DNA of 64,000 nt from Xanthomonas theicola (GTDB lineage: Bacteria > Pseudomonadota > Gammaproteobacteria > Xanthomonadales > Xanthomonadaceae), in the NCBI RefSeq assembly GCF_014236795.1, contig NZ_CP049017.1, positions 1,342,001 to 1,406,000 of the forward strand. The letters run 5' to 3'. The position numbers and the translations under genes are program-made. How positions within the stretch are numbered: the first letter of the stretch is position 1; each line of letters starts with the position of its first letter. The notes under the pieces were generated by a model. The model was not told where the DNA came from and ran no database searches. It worked only from the letters and a program-made list of their open reading frames with translations. Of the stretch, positions 27,838 through 37,791 are shown one piece after another.

Positions 27838-27973
27838 TTCCTTCTCCCACCGGGAGAAGCTGCCCCGAAGGGGCGGATGAGGGGACGGGCGAAGCCACGT
27901 GCGGTTCGAACAGCGCCAACGCTTGCGCGCCGTAGCCTCACCCCAACGCCTCTCCCGATGGGAGAGGCGTTGA
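27838..27973. repeat. Intergenic hairpin repeat between ftsY and mutY
   Basis: Three hairpins lie in 135 bp: CTTCTCCC/GGGAGAAG at 27841-27859, CCCC/GGGG at 27863-27873, and a 12-bp perfect stem AACGCCTCTCCC/GGGAGAGGCGTT at 27945-27971 with a 3-nt loop. The motifs are of the CTCTCCC-GGGAGAG type common in xanthomonad intergenic repeats. The last hairpin follows the ftsY stop and may end its transcript; no T-tract is present. Confidence 0.6.
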
Positions 27974-27977
27974 GAGG

Positions 27978-29348
27978 TCAGGCGCCGAGGGCGTCGGGCA
28001 GCAGGGCGTCGACGAAGGCTTCGGCGTCGAACACGCGCAGGTCTTCCGGGCGCTCGCCGATGCCTGCGTAACGGATCGGGATGCCGAACTCGCGCGCCAG
28101 CGCGAACATCACGCCGCCCTTGGCGGTGCCGTCGAGCTTGGTCACCACCAGGCCGGTGACGCCGACCGCGGCATGGAACTGGCGCAGCTGCGACAGCGCG
28201 TTCTGGCCGGTGGTGCCGTCGATCACCATCAGCACCTCGTGCGGCGCGGCCGGGTCGAGCTTGCCGAGCACGCGGCGGATCTTGCCCAATTCGTTCATCA
28301 GCCCGGTCTGGGTGTGCAGGCGCCCGGCGGTGTCGGCGATCAGCACCTCGGTGCCGCGCGCCTTGCCGGCCTGCAGCGCATCGAACGCGACCGAGGCGGC
28401 GTCGGCGTTCTGGCCCTGCGCGATCACGCTCACGCCGTTGCGATCGCCCCAGGCCTGCAGCTGCGCCACCGCGGCGGCGCGGAAGGTGTCGCCGGCGGCC
28501 AGCATCAGGCTGTGGCCGTCGTCCTTGAAGCGCTTGGCCAGCTTGCCGATGGTGGTGGTCTTGCCGACGCCGTTGACGCCGACCGTGAGCACCACGAAGG
28601 GTTTGGCGCTGCGGTCGATCTGCAACGGTTCGGCGACCGGCTGCAGGATCGCGATCAGGTCGGCGCGCAGCGCGCGCAGCAGCGCCTGGGCGTCGGCGAA
28701 CTCGCGCGCCTTCATGCGCTTGCGCAGGTTCTCGATCAGCGCGGTGCTCGCCGGCACGCCGACATCGGCGGTGATCAGCGCGGTCTCGATCTCGTCGAGC
28801 AGGTCGTCGTCGAGCTTGGGATTGCGCGAGAACAGGCCGCCGAAGCTGCGTGCGATGGCGCTGTTGCGCAGGCGCTCGCGCCAGCCGGGCTTGCCGGCGG
28901 CCGCGGCGGGCGCGGCATCGCTGCGCCGCAGGTCGCCATCGGCGGCGAGCGCGCTTGCCGGGAGCGGCGTGGGCACGGGCGCGGCGGGCGCCGCCGCTGC
29001 GGCAGGAGCGGCTGGGGCCGGCGTCGGCACGCGCGCTTCGGCTGGCGCGGTCGGGGCCTGCGGCGGCCGCGGCGCGGTGCCGGGTTGCGGCACCGTGACC
29101 GGCGTGGGCGGCAACGGTACGGCGGCGCTCGGGCGGCTGTCCTCGCGTGCCACCGGCGCTGCGGCTGGCGCGACCTGCGGCGAGGCGGGTTCGGCAACAG
29201 GGGCTTGGGCGGCGGCTGGCTCGGCGGCGGGCGTTGCGCCGGCCGGCTTGGGGAAGGCGGCAGCCAGCTCCTCGATGCTGTAGCGCTGGGTGCTGCGGCT
29301 ATCACCAGCGCGGTCCTGGTGCTTGTTGCGACGGAATAGGCTGACCAT
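27978..29348 (-). CDS. ftsY: Signal recognition particle receptor FtsY
   Basis: The SRP GTPase receptor, 456 residues. An acidic/proline-alanine-rich A domain (residues about 1-150) precedes the NG domain with [20 protein letters not shown] (P-loop), [32 protein letters not shown] and [12 protein letters not shown]. It works with Ffh and the 4.5S RNA at 18170-18280. The N-terminal start [15 protein letters not shown] is membrane-binding. The Pro/Ala linker is long and low-complexity, as usual in high-GC relatives. Confidence 0.95.
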   Translation of the reverse strand: MVSLFRRNKHQDRAGDSRSTQRYSIEELAAAFPKPAGATPAAEPAAAQAPVAEPASPQVAPAAAPVAREDSRPSAAVPLPPTPVTVPQPGTAPRPPQAPTAPAEARVPTPAPAAPAAAAAPAAPVPTPLPASALAADGDLRRSDAAPAAAAGKPGWRERLRNSAIARSFGGLFSRNPKLDDDLLDEIETALITADVGVPASTALIENLRKRMKAREFADAQALLRALRADLIAILQPVAEPLQIDRSAKPFVVLTVGVNGVGKTTTIGKLAKRFKDDGHSLMLAAGDTFRAAAVAQLQAWGDRNGVSVIAQGQNADAASVAFDALQAGKARGTEVLIADTAGRLHTQTGLMNELGKIRRVLGKLDPAAPHEVLMVIDGTTGQNALSQLRQFHAAVGVTGLVVTKLDGTAKGGVMFALAREFGIPIRYAGIGERPEDLRVFDAEAFVDALLPDALGA

Positions 29349-29417
29349 GGATAACGCGTGGACCGTAAACCAAGAATGCTACCACTTGTGCCTGTTACGC
29401 CTGGGTGGGGGAAGGGC

Positions 29418-29496
29418 GGGACCTGGGACTCGAACAACGGGAGTCGGTACAGCTTCTTCAGTTCGCGGTGTCGCGCTTTTCCGAGTCCCCAGTCCC
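29418..29496. repeat. Inverted repeat upstream of ftsY
   Basis: GGGACCTGGGACTCG at 29418-29432 pairs with CGAGTCCCCAGTCCC at 29482-29496, with a few mismatches, around a 49-nt interior. GGGACTCGGGACTCG-type repeats are dispersed in xanthomonad intergenic DNA. It lies between ftsY and the end of the AraC-type regulator, both on the minus strand, and could form the regulator's terminator. Confidence 0.45.
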
Positions 29497-29502
29497 GGCT
29501 CT

Positions 29503-30216
29503 TCAGAGCTTCCCTTTCATCGACCGGTAATCCCGCGGCGTCATCCCGACCGTGGCCTTGAACTGGCGCGCGAACGCGCTCTGGTCGGCGAAGCCGCACG
29601 CCTGGCCGATGCTGGCGATGCTGTCCTGGCTGTGCAGCAGGCGCATCGCCGCCTCGATGCGCATCTTGGTCAGCAACTGCTGCGGGGTCAGCTGGAACAC
29701 GCGGCGGAAGTGCCGCTCCAACTGCGCCACCGACAGTTCCGCCAGGTCGGCCAGGGTCTGCACGCGCAGGTTGTCGCCGTAGCGCGACTGCATATGCTCC
29801 ATCGCGCGGCTGATGCGTTCGTAGGCCGAGTGGCGGCTGTCGGGCTGGCCCAGGTCGCGGGAGATGCCGACCACGCCGATCACTTCGTCCTGTTCGCACA
29901 GCGGACGCTTGAAGGTCAGGCACCAGCCCGGGGTGCGGTTCGGGAACAGATGCACTTCCAACTGGTTCTCGATCATCTCCCCGCACAGCACGCGCCGGTC
30001 CTGCATCAGGTAGCTGCCGCCCAGCGGCAGCGGGAATACTTCCAGCGCCGACTTGCCGATCAGGTCGGCGCGGTACTTCTTGCCCAGGCGCCGCACCAGG
30101 GTCAGGTTGACGTGGGTGTAGCGGCCGTCGCGGTCCTTGACGAAGAACACCACGTCCGGCAGCGCATCGAACAGCGTCTGCATTTCCAGTGCCGAAATCA
30201 AGGTATCCATCTGCAC
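29503..30216 (-). CDS. PAS-domain AraC-family transcriptional regulator
   Basis: A 237-residue regulator (start at 30216 or 30210). Residues about 12-125 form a PAS-like sensor ([40 protein letters not shown]). Residues about 135-235 are an AraC DNA-binding domain with two helix-turn-helices ([53 protein letters not shown]). It is divergent from the hydroxyproline operon with 168 nt between start codons, so it is the likely activator of that operon, probably responding to hydroxyproline or an intermediate. The ligand is inferred from context. Confidence 0.88.
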   Translation of the reverse strand: MQMDTLISALEMQTLFDALPDVVFFVKDRDGRYTHVNLTLVRRLGKKYRADLIGKSALEVFPLPLGGSYLMQDRRVLCGEMIENQLEVHLFPNRTPGWCLTFKRPLCEQDEVIGVVGISRDLGQPDSRHSAYERISRAMEHMQSRYGDNLRVQTLADLAELSVAQLERHFRRVFQLTPQQLLTKMRIEAAMRLLHSQDSIASIGQACGFADQSAFARQFKATVGMTPRDYRSMKGKL

Positions 30217-30314
30217 TCACCGGGCGGTTGCGGGCGGCTGCGGCGAGCACGCCGCGGCGTGCCCCCATGCTGCGATCCTAGCCTAAATCAAGGCTCGCCA
30301 GACGAACGGGGTTG

Positions 30315-30328
30315 TGCGAATTTCCGCA
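30315..30328. promoter_or_regulatory. Near-palindrome in the hydroxyproline operon promoter region
   Basis: TGCGAATTTCCGCA lies 57 nt before the epimerase start, in the divergent promoter region with the AraC gene. It also contains CGAAT-N6-ATTCG (30317-30332). Two closely related 14-mers lie upstream of the Tat hydrolase (47029) and the intact TonB receptor (49539). It may be a common operator; this rests on sequence similarity and position only. Confidence 0.45.
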
Positions 30329-30384
30329 TTCGTGACAGACAAACGCTGCTAGCCGGCGGCGGGCGGGAATGTGAGCATGGATCC

Positions 30385-31326
30385 ATGCATACGCTCGATG
30401 TGATCGACTCCCACAGCGGCGGCGAACCGACCCGGGTCGTCGTCGCAGGCTTTCCCGACCTGGGCGCCGGCCCGCTGCCGCAGCGGCGCGACCTGTTCCG
30501 CGATCGCTTCGACCGCTGGCGCAGCGCCATCGCCTGCGAGCCGCGCGGCTCGGACACGATGGTCGGTGCGCTGCTGCTGCCGCCGATCGCGGCCGACGCG
30601 TGCGCGGCGGTGATCTTCTTTAACAATGTCGGCTATCTGGGCATGTGCGGCCACGGCACCATCGGCCTGGTGCGCACGCTGGCCGAGCTGGGCCGGCTGG
30701 CGCCGGGCGCGCACCGCATCGAGACTCCGGTGGGGACGGTCGCCGTGGAGCTGCACGACGATGGGCGGGTGTCGGTGGACAACGTGGAAAGCTACCGCCA
30801 CGCCGCCGGCGTCCAGGTGCAGGTGCCGGGCTACGGCCGCGTGCGCGGCGATGTGGCCTGGGGCGGCAACTGGTTCTTCGTCACCGCGCAGACGCCGTGC
30901 GCGCTGGAGCTGCGCAATCAGCGTGCGCTGACCGCCTACACCCAGGCGCTGCGGCTGGCGCTGGAGGCGGCCGGGATCCGCGGCGCCGATGGCGGCGAGA
31001 TCGACCACATCGAGATCAACGGCCCGGCGCCGGACGCCGGCGCCGACGCGCGCAACTTCGTGCTGTGCCCCGGCCTGGCCTACGACCGTTCGCCGTGCGG
31101 CACCGGGACCAGCGCCAAGCTGGCGTGCCTGGCCGCCGACGGCAAGCTGGCCGCGGGCCAGGTCTGGCGCCAGCAGGGCATCCTCGGCAGCGTGTTCGAG
31201 GCCAGCTACGTGGACGGGAGCGGCGGCGTGCTGCCGCGGATCACCGGGCAGGCCTATGTCACCGCCCGTTCGCAACTGCTGATCCAGGCGCAGGATCCAT
31301 TCGCCTGGGGCATCGGCGCCGAATGA
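30385..31326 (+). CDS. 4-hydroxyproline 2-epimerase (proline racemase family)
   Basis: Converts trans-4-hydroxy-L-proline to cis-4-hydroxy-D-proline, the first step of bacterial hydroxyproline catabolism. The 313-residue protein has both catalytic cysteines: C88 in MCGHGTIGL and C238 in [10 protein letters not shown]. The start [19 protein letters not shown] is typical. Two active-site cysteines separate it from the Thr-containing dehydratases of this family. It is the first gene of a tightly packed operon; the next start overlaps its stop (ATGA). Confidence 0.9.
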   Translation: MHTLDVIDSHSGGEPTRVVVAGFPDLGAGPLPQRRDLFRDRFDRWRSAIACEPRGSDTMVGALLLPPIAADACAAVIFFNNVGYLGMCGHGTIGLVRTLAELGRLAPGAHRIETPVGTVAVELHDDGRVSVDNVESYRHAAGVQVQVPGYGRVRGDVAWGGNWFFVTAQTPCALELRNQRALTAYTQALRLALEAAGIRGADGGEIDHIEINGPAPDAGADARNFVLCPGLAYDRSPCGTGTSAKLACLAADGKLAAGQVWRQQGILGSVFEASYVDGSGGVLPRITGQAYVTARSQLLIQAQDPFAWGIGAE

Positions 31327-32423
31327 GCGGCTTGGACCTGATCGTCGTCGGCGCCGGCATCGTCGGCGCGGCCTGCGCCGATGCGGCCGCGGCCGCCGGG
31401 CTACGGGTGGCGATCGTCGAGTCGGGCAGCATCGGCGGCGGCTCCACCGCCGCGGCGATGGGCCACCTGGTGGCGATGGACGAGGATCCGGCGGAACTGG
31501 CGCTGTCGGCGTATTCGCTGCGCTTGTGGGAAGAATTCGCGCAGTTGCCGGCGGCCGAGTTCAGCCGCTGCGGCACGCTGTGGGTGGCGCGGCAGGCGCG
31601 CGAGCTGGAGGCGATCCCGGGCAAGATCCAGCGCCTGGCCGCGGCCGGCGTGCGCGCCGAGGCGGTCGATGCCGAGGCGCTGTACCGGCTGGAACCGGCG
31701 CTGGTGCCGGGCCTGGCCGGCGGCATGCGCGTGGCCGCCGAGGCGGTGGTGTATCCGCCGCGCATGGCGCGGCATCTGGTCGAGCGCGCGTGCGCCGCCG
31801 GCGCGCAGCTGTATGCCGGGCGCCGCGCGCTGGCGCTGGCCGGCGGCGGCCTGCGCCTGGACGACGGCAGCCGCCTGAGCGGGCCGGTGCTGGTCGCCAC
31901 CGGCTGCGCGCTGCCGGAGCTGTTGCCGGAACTGCCGATGCGCGCGCGCAAGGGTCAGCTGGTGATCACCGACCGCTATCCCGGCCTGGTCGGCCACCAG
32001 CTGCTGGAACTGAGCTATGCCGACAGCGCGCACGGCAGCGACGGCAGCAGCGTGGCGTTCAACGTGCAGCCGCGTCCGACCGGGCAGATCCTGATCGGCT
32101 CCTCGCGCGAGTTCGACGCCAGCGACCGCAGCGTGTCGATGCCGATGCTGCAGCGCATGCTCGAGCGCGCGTTCGCGTTCCTGCCGGCATTGCGCCAGTT
32201 GCAGGCGATCCGGGTGTGGACCGGGCTGCGCCCGGCCACGCCGGACGGCCGTCCCTATCTGGGCGCAGTGCCGCAGCGCGACGGTGTGTGGGTCGCGGCC
32301 GGCCACGAGGGGCTGGGCGTGACCACCGCGCTGGGCAGCGCGCGGCTGCTGCTGGACCTGCTGTTGCAGCGCCCGCCCGCCCTGGACCCGGCGCCGTTCG
32401 CGCCGGCGCGGGCGCTGTCGTGA
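31323..32423 (+). CDS. FAD-dependent oxidoreductase, D-hydroxyproline dehydrogenase subunit (DAO type)
   Basis: A 366-residue DAO-family flavoprotein with an N-terminal dinucleotide-binding motif ([17 protein letters not shown]) and the C-terminal [18 protein letters not shown] and [20 protein letters not shown] segments. With the two genes that follow it makes the three-part (HcnABC-like) D-hydroxyproline dehydrogenase, which oxidises cis-4-hydroxy-D-proline to 1-pyrroline-4-hydroxy-2-carboxylate. ATGA overlap with the epimerase. Substrate assignment rests on operon context. Confidence 0.85.
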   Translation: MSGLDLIVVGAGIVGAACADAAAAAGLRVAIVESGSIGGGSTAAAMGHLVAMDEDPAELALSAYSLRLWEEFAQLPAAEFSRCGTLWVARQARELEAIPGKIQRLAAAGVRAEAVDAEALYRLEPALVPGLAGGMRVAAEAVVYPPRMARHLVERACAAGAQLYAGRRALALAGGGLRLDDGSRLSGPVLVATGCALPELLPELPMRARKGQLVITDRYPGLVGHQLLELSYADSAHGSDGSSVAFNVQPRPTGQILIGSSREFDASDRSVSMPMLQRMLERAFAFLPALRQLQAIRVWTGLRPATPDGRPYLGAVPQRDGVWVAAGHEGLGVTTALGSARLLLDLLLQRPPALDPAPFAPARALS

Positions 32424-32668
32424 GCGCGCCATTGCTGCGCCTGCAGGTCAACGGCCGGGCCGTGGACGTGCTGCCCGGCAGCAGCGTGGCCGCGGCGGTG
32501 GCGCAGGTCGCGGTGCATGTCCGCCGCTCGCGCAGCGGCCAGCCGCGCGCGCCGCTGTGCGGCATGGGCGTGTGCAGCGAATGCCGGGTGCGCATCGACG
32601 GCGTCGCCCAGCTGCGCGCCTGCATCACCCCGGTGCGCGACGGCATGCAGGTGTGGACCGATGGCTGA
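32420..32668 (+). CDS. (2Fe-2S)-binding protein, small subunit of D-hydroxyproline dehydrogenase
   Basis: An 82-residue ferredoxin-like protein with CGMGVCSECRVRIDGVAQLRAC, reported here in parts as CGMGVCSEC and QLRAC, the four-cysteine cluster pattern of HcnA-like subunits. The start is a GTG at 32420 overlapping the previous stop (GTGA). The 3' end overlaps the next gene by 8 nt. It would shuttle electrons between the two flavin subunits. Confidence 0.87.
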   Translation: MSAPLLRLQVNGRAVDVLPGSSVAAAVAQVAVHVRRSRSGQPRAPLCGMGVCSECRVRIDGVAQLRACITPVRDGMQVWTDG

Positions 32669-34010
32669 GCCGCGCGCGCTGCATTACGACGTGGTCGTCG
32701 CCGGTGCCGGGCCGGCCGGACTGGCGGCGGCGTTGGCCGCGGCCGGGCATGGCCGGCGCGTGGCGCTGGTCGACCTGCAGGCGCGCGCCGGCGGCCAGAT
32801 CTGGCGCCACGACGTGACGCATGCGCCGCCGCGGCTGGCCGCACGCACGTTGGCGCAGCTGGCGGCGAGCAGGGTCGACTTCCTGGCGCAGACCCAACTG
32901 CTGATGGCGCAGGGCCAGCAACTGCTGGCCGACGGCCCGCAGGGCGCGCGCTGGATCGGCTACGACGCGCTGGTGCTGGCCACCGGCGCGCGCGAACTGC
33001 TGCTGCCGTTCCCCGGCTGGACCCTGCCCGGCGTCACCGGCGCCGGCGGCGCGCAGGCGCTGGCCAAGCAGGGCTGGCCGCTGGCCGGCAAGCGCGTGCT
33101 GGTCGCCGGCAGCGGGCCGCTGTTGCTGGCCTCGGCGGCGACGCTGCGCCGCCACGGCGCGCAGGTGCTGGGCATCGTCGAGCAGGCCTCGCTGCGCGCG
33201 CTGGCCGGCTTCGCCGCGCAACTGCCGTTGCGCTGGCCGGACAAGGCGCTGCAGGCGCTGGCCGTGCGTGCGCGCCTGGCCGGCGTCGGCTACCACAGCG
33301 GCAGCGTGGTGCTGTCGGCGCAGGGCGACGGCCAGCTGCAGTCCGTCGAGATCGACGGCCCGCGCGGGCGCCGCCGCATCGATTGCGATCAGCTGGCGGT
33401 CGGCTACGGACTGGTGCCGAACGTGGAGCTGGCGCAGCTGCTCTGCTGCCGCCTGGCGCGCAGCGGCGCGCATCCGTGCGTGGCGGTGGATGCGCAGCTG
33501 CGCAGCAGCGTCGAGGGCGTGTATGCGGCCGGCGAGACGCTGGGCATCGGCGGGCGCGACTGCGCGCGGGTGGAAGGCGCCATCGCCGGGCACCTGGCGG
33601 CCGGGCACGACGCCGCGGCGCAGGCGCTGCAGCCGCAGCGGCGCCGCGCGCGCGCGTTCGCCGCGCTGCTGCGACGGCAGTTCGCGCTGGACCCGCGCAT
33701 CCACGCGCTGGCCGCGCCGGACACGCTGGTGTGCCGATGCGAAGACGTGCCGCTGTCGGCCTTGCGCGGCCATGCCGACCTGCGCGACGCCAAGCTGGTG
33801 TCGCGCTGCGGCATGGGCGCCTGCCAGGGCCGTATCTGCGGCAGCGCGCTGACCGAGCTGGGGCTGGCGCCGCGTCGCGCCGATTTTTCCGACGACGGCC
33901 GCCGGCCGCCGCTGTTCCCGGTGCGCCTGGACGCGCTCGCCCAATCGCTTCCCGATCCGCTGCTTCCCGAACCTCCACTGGCAACCCTCGACAAAGGCGT
34001 CATCCCATGA
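32661..34010 (+). CDS. NAD(P)/FAD-dependent oxidoreductase with BFD-like [2Fe-2S] domain, D-hydroxyproline dehydrogenase subunit
   Basis: A 449-residue HcnB-like subunit. It has an FAD-binding start (VVVAGAGPAGLAAALAAAG), a second nucleotide-binding motif (KRVLVAGSGPLLLASAATLR) and a C-terminal BFD-like domain with LVCRCEDVPLSALRG and SRCGMGACQGRICGSAL. The ATG at 32661 overlaps the ferredoxin gene. The stop overlaps the next start as ATGA. It completes the trio with the DAO-type and ferredoxin subunits. Confidence 0.87.
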   Translation: MAEPRALHYDVVVAGAGPAGLAAALAAAGHGRRVALVDLQARAGGQIWRHDVTHAPPRLAARTLAQLAASRVDFLAQTQLLMAQGQQLLADGPQGARWIGYDALVLATGARELLLPFPGWTLPGVTGAGGAQALAKQGWPLAGKRVLVAGSGPLLLASAATLRRHGAQVLGIVEQASLRALAGFAAQLPLRWPDKALQALAVRARLAGVGYHSGSVVLSAQGDGQLQSVEIDGPRGRRRIDCDQLAVGYGLVPNVELAQLLCCRLARSGAHPCVAVDAQLRSSVEGVYAAGETLGIGGRDCARVEGAIAGHLAAGHDAAAQALQPQRRRARAFAALLRRQFALDPRIHALAAPDTLVCRCEDVPLSALRGHADLRDAKLVSRCGMGACQGRICGSALTELGLAPRRADFSDDGRRPPLFPVRLDALAQSLPDPLLPEPPLATLDKGVIP

Positions 34011-34912
34011 GCAAGGCTTCCTTCTGGTACGGCGTGCTGCCGGCCATCACCACGCCGTTCGATGCCGACGGCGGCATCGACCACGCGTTCCTGGCCAAGC
34101 ATGCGCAGTTCATGGTCGACGCCGGCTGCACCGCGATCGTGCCGCTGGGCTCGCTCGGCGAGGCCGCCACGCTCGGCTTCGACGACAAGGTCGCGATCCT
34201 GAAGACCCTGGTGCAGGCGCTGGACGGCCGCATCCCGGTGGTGCCGGGCATCGCCGCGCTGTCCACCGGCGAGGCCGTGCGCCTGGCGCAGGCGGCCAAG
34301 CAGATCGGCTGCGGCGGGATCATGGTGCTGCCGCCGTACGTGTACTCCACCGACTGGCGCGAGATGGGCGCGCATGCACGCGCGGTCATCGCCGCCACCG
34401 ACCTGCCGGTGATCCTGTACAACAACCCGGTCGCCTACAAGACCGATTTCAGCCCGGCGCAGATCGCCGAGCTGGCCGCCGAATTCCCGAACCTGGAAGC
34501 GGTCAAGGAATCCTCCGGCGACGTGCGCCGCTTCGCCGCGCTGGGCGAGCTGCTCGACGACCGCCTGGTGCTGCTGGTGGGCATGGACGATGCGATCGTC
34601 GAGGGCCTGAGCATGGGCGCCAAGGGCTGGATCGCCGGCCTGGTCAACGCCTACCCCAAGGAGTCGGTGCAGCTGTTCGAGCTGGCCCGCGACGGCGGCT
34701 ACACGGCGGCCAAGGCGCTGTACGACTGGTTCCTGCCGCTGCTGCGCCTGGACACCGTGCCCAAGTTCGTGCAGCTGATCAAGCTGGTGCAGGAGAAGGT
34801 CGGCCTGGGCAGCGAGCGCGTGCGCGCGCCGCGCCTGGTCGTCGAGGGCGCCGAGCGCGAGGCGGCGCTGAAGGTGATCGACCATGCCATCGCCACCCAC
34901 CCGGGGCGCTGA
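34007..34912 (+). CDS. 1-pyrroline-4-hydroxy-2-carboxylate deaminase (DapA/DHDPS family)
   Basis: A 301-residue class I aldolase-fold protein with the Schiff-base lysine K167 (EAVKESSGD) and the conserved tyrosine Y138 (VILYNNPVA). The start WYGVLPAITTPFDADGGID is typical. In hydroxyproline operons this branch removes ammonia and water from 1-pyrroline-4-hydroxy-2-carboxylate, giving 2,5-dioxopentanoate. Dihydrodipicolinate synthase activity is unlikely in this context but cannot be excluded from sequence alone. Confidence 0.86.
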   Translation: MSKASFWYGVLPAITTPFDADGGIDHAFLAKHAQFMVDAGCTAIVPLGSLGEAATLGFDDKVAILKTLVQALDGRIPVVPGIAALSTGEAVRLAQAAKQIGCGGIMVLPPYVYSTDWREMGAHARAVIAATDLPVILYNNPVAYKTDFSPAQIAELAAEFPNLEAVKESSGDVRRFAALGELLDDRLVLLVGMDDAIVEGLSMGAKGWIAGLVNAYPKESVQLFELARDGGYTAAKALYDWFLPLLRLDTVPKFVQLIKLVQEKVGLGSERVRAPRLVVEGAEREAALKVIDHAIATHPGR

Positions 34913-34913
34913 G

Positions 34914-36506
34914 ATGCGCATGCAGCCGCTGTTGCTCGCCGGCCATTGGCAGCCGTCGCTGGAGGCGCGCGGCAGCTTCCGCGCCGAGGACCCGCGCGAC
35001 GGGAAAGCGTTCGGGCCGCAGTTCCCGGTCAGCGGCGCCGCCGACCTGGAAGCGGCGCTGAGCGCGGCGGTGCTGGTCGCCGACGTGCTGGCCGCGGCCG
35101 CGCCCGAGCGCATCGCCGGCTTCCTCGATGCCTACGCCGCGGCGATCGATGCCGACGTGGCGCAGTTGGTGGCGCTGGCGCATGCCGAGACCGGCCTGCC
35201 GGTCGAACCGCGCCTGGCCAAGGTGGAGTTGCCGCGCGCCAGCGGGCAGCTGCGCCAGGCCGCGCAGGCGGTGCGCCGCCATAGCTGGACGCAGCCGGTG
35301 ATCGACACCGCGGCCGGGCTGCGCGCACAACTGGGGCCGCTGCACAAGCCGGTGCTGGTGTTCGGGCCCAACAACTTCCCGTTCGCGTTCAACGCGGTGG
35401 CCGGCAGCGATTTCGCCTCGGCCATCGCCGCGCGCAATCCGGTCATCGCCAAGGCGCATCCCTCGCATCCGGCCACCAGCCAGCGCCTGGCGCAACTCGC
35501 GCACCAGGCGCTGCTGGACAACGGCCTGCCGGCCGCGGCGGTGCAACTGCTGTACCACGTCGACAACACGCTGGGCCTGGAGCTGGCCGGCGATCCGCGG
35601 CTGGGCGCAATCGGTTTCACCGGCAGCCGTGCCGGCGGTCTGGCGCTGAAGGCCGCGGCCGACTGCGCCGGGGTGCCGGCCTACGTGGAGCTGTCCAGCG
35701 TCAATCCGGTGTTCCTGCTGCCGGGCGTGCTGGCCGAGCGCGGCGCGGCGCTGGCGCAGGAGTTCTTCGCCTCGTGCACGATGGGCAGCGGCCAGTTCTG
35801 CACCAATCCCGGCATCGTGGTGGTGCCCGGGGGCGAGGCCGGTGATGCGTTCGTCGCCGCGGCCAGCGCGCACTTCGCCGCGGCCGCGCCGAGCCTGCTG
35901 TTCTCGCGCGGCGTGCTCGACCACCTGCAGCGCGGCGTGGCCACGCTGCGCAACGCCGGCGCGGCGGTCCTAGCCGGCGGCGAGGCGGCGCCGGCGCCGG
36001 GCTACCGGCACGCGCCGACCCTGCTGGCGGTGTCGGCGCAGGCCTTCCTGCAACAGCCCGAGGCGCTGCAGACCGAGGCGTTCGGCCCGGTCAGCCTGGT
36101 GGTGCGCGTGGCCGGCCTGGCGGAGACGACCGCGCTGGCGCACAGCCTGGAGGGCAACCTCACCGGCACCGTGTACCGCGCCGCCGACGGCAGCGACGAC
36201 CTGCTCTTCGCCGCGGTGGCCGCGGTGCTGCGGCCGCGGGTGGGACGCCTGATCTGCAACAAGATGCCGACCGGCGTGGCGGTCAGCGCGGCGATGAACC
36301 ATGGCGGGCCGTATCCGAGCACCGGCCATCCGGGCTTCACCGCGGTCGGCATGCCGGCCGCGATCCGCCGCTTCGCCGCGCTGCACAGCTACGACGGCCT
36401 GCCCGATGCGCTGCTGCCGGCGTTGCTGCGCGACCGCAATCCCGGCGGCGTGCAGCGCCTGATCGACGGCTACTGGAGCACTGCCGACGTGGAGCGCACG
36501 GCATGA
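34914..36506 (+). CDS. 2,5-dioxovalerate (alpha-ketoglutarate semialdehyde) dehydrogenase
   Basis: A 530-residue aldehyde dehydrogenase that oxidises 2,5-dioxopentanoate to 2-oxoglutarate, the last step of the pathway. Visible features are VFGPNNFPFAFNAVAGSDFA (substrate and cofactor region), IGFTGSRAGG (NAD motif), YVELSSVNPVFLLPG with the general-base Glu, and the nucleophile C296 in GQFCTNPG. The start at 34914 follows the previous stop by one base. It overlaps the next gene by ATGA. Confidence 0.9.
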   Translation: MRMQPLLLAGHWQPSLEARGSFRAEDPRDGKAFGPQFPVSGAADLEAALSAAVLVADVLAAAAPERIAGFLDAYAAAIDADVAQLVALAHAETGLPVEPRLAKVELPRASGQLRQAAQAVRRHSWTQPVIDTAAGLRAQLGPLHKPVLVFGPNNFPFAFNAVAGSDFASAIAARNPVIAKAHPSHPATSQRLAQLAHQALLDNGLPAAAVQLLYHVDNTLGLELAGDPRLGAIGFTGSRAGGLALKAAADCAGVPAYVELSSVNPVFLLPGVLAERGAALAQEFFASCTMGSGQFCTNPGIVVVPGGEAGDAFVAAASAHFAAAAPSLLFSRGVLDHLQRGVATLRNAGAAVLAGGEAAPAPGYRHAPTLLAVSAQAFLQQPEALQTEAFGPVSLVVRVAGLAETTALAHSLEGNLTGTVYRAADGSDDLLFAAVAAVLRPRVGRLICNKMPTGVAVSAAMNHGGPYPSTGHPGFTAVGMPAAIRRFAALHSYDGLPDALLPALLRDRNPGGVQRLIDGYWSTADVERTA

Positions 36507-37711
36507 GCGCGGCGGCGCAGATCGGCGGGCTGAGCCTGGCCATGGCGCATGCGCAGTTGGTGCCGTGGCGCGAGCAGGCGCCGCCGATCCAGCTGCAGGA
36601 ATACCGGCAGCGGCTGGCGCGGGCGCGCGAGTTGCTGCGCGCGCAGGGCGCCGATGCGCTGCTGATCGGCGCCGGCGCCTCGTTGCGCTACTTCACCGGG
36701 GTGCCATGGGGCGCCAGCGAGCGCCTGGTGGCGATGTTGCTGACCGCCGAGGGCGATCCATTGCTGATCTGCCCGGCGTTCGAGGAAGGCTCGCTCGACG
36801 CGGTGCTGCGCATTCCGGTGCGCAAGCGGCTGTGGGAGGAGCACGAGGACCCGCATGCGCTGGTCGCCGAGGCGCTGAGCGAACTCGGCGCGCAGGCGCT
36901 GGCCCTGGATCCGGGCATCGCCTTCGCCGTGCACAGCGGCTTGAGCGCGGTGCTGGACCGCATCGCGATCCGCGACGCGACGCCGATCGTGGACGGCTGC
37001 CGCATGCGCAAGTCGGCCGCGGAACTGGCGCTGATGCAGCAGGCCTGCGACATGACCCTGCAGGTGCAGCGCCTGGCCGCCGGCCTGCTCCACGAAGGCA
37101 TCGCCAGCGCCGAACTGGTGCGCTTCATCGACCAGGCGCATCGCGCGCTCGGCGCCGACGACGGCTCCACCTTCTGCATCGTGCAGTTCGGCCATGCCAC
37201 TGCGTACCCGCACGGCATTCCCGGGGTGCAGACGCTGCGCCCGGGGGAACTGGTGCTGATCGACACCGGCTGCACCGTGCACGGCTACCATTCCGACATC
37301 ACCCGCACCTACATCTTCGGCGAGCCGAGCGAGCAGCAGCGGCGCATCTGGCAGCTGGAGCACGATGCGCAGGCGGCCGCGTTCGCCGCGGTGCGTCCGG
37401 GCGTGAGCTGCGCCGCGGTGGACCAGGCGGCGCGCGATGTGCTGCAGGCGGCCGGCCTGGGCCCGGACTACCGCTTGCCGGGATTGCCGCACCGCACCGG
37501 CCATGGCTGCGGCATGAGCATCCACGAGGCGCCGTACCTGGTGCGCGGCAACGCGCTGGCGCTGGCGCCGGGCATGTGCTGCAGCAACGAGCCGATGATC
37601 GTGGTGCCGGGCGAGTTCGGCGTGCGCCTGGAAGACCATTTCTACGTCACCGAACACGGCGCGCAGTGGTTCACCCCGCCGTCGCCGGCGATCGACCGGC
37701 CGTTCGCCTGA
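36503..37711 (+). CDS. M24-family Xaa-Pro dipeptidase/aminopeptidase-like protein
   Basis: A 402-residue pita-bread-fold metallopeptidase. The metal ligands are present: LIDTGCTVHGYHSDITRTY (two Asp), LPHRTGHGCGMSIHEAPY (His), CCSNEPMIVV (Glu) and GVRLEDHFYV (Glu). The N-terminal creatinase-like domain is complete. Cleaving Xaa-Pro or Xaa-Hyp dipeptides would feed hydroxyproline to the enzymes encoded upstream. ATGA overlap with the dehydrogenase gene shows it belongs to the operon. Confidence 0.88.
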   Translation: MSAAAQIGGLSLAMAHAQLVPWREQAPPIQLQEYRQRLARARELLRAQGADALLIGAGASLRYFTGVPWGASERLVAMLLTAEGDPLLICPAFEEGSLDAVLRIPVRKRLWEEHEDPHALVAEALSELGAQALALDPGIAFAVHSGLSAVLDRIAIRDATPIVDGCRMRKSAAELALMQQACDMTLQVQRLAAGLLHEGIASAELVRFIDQAHRALGADDGSTFCIVQFGHATAYPHGIPGVQTLRPGELVLIDTGCTVHGYHSDITRTYIFGEPSEQQRRIWQLEHDAQAAAFAAVRPGVSCAAVDQAARDVLQAAGLGPDYRLPGLPHRTGHGCGMSIHEAPYLVRGNALALAPGMCCSNEPMIVVPGEFGVRLEDHFYVTEHGAQWFTPPSPAIDRPFA

Positions 37712-37791
37712 TGCACGACGGCAGCCATGGCATCGTGCTGGCCGGGCACCGCGCCGCTGCCTGGGTTTCCCTGGGTTACCGGAGTCGGCCG

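Noticed and set aside
30217..30384. Plant-inducible-promoter box (TTCGN-N15-TTCGN) for HrpX control of the hydroxyproline operon
   Set aside because: No pair of TTCG half-sites with the right spacing was found there or upstream of 47122 and 49815.
36565..37791. Upstream extension of the short DUF885 lipoprotein in an open frame through the M24 gene
   Set aside because: The extension lies antiphase inside a well-supported peptidase gene; a proper lipoprotein signal and ribosome-binding site start at 37792.
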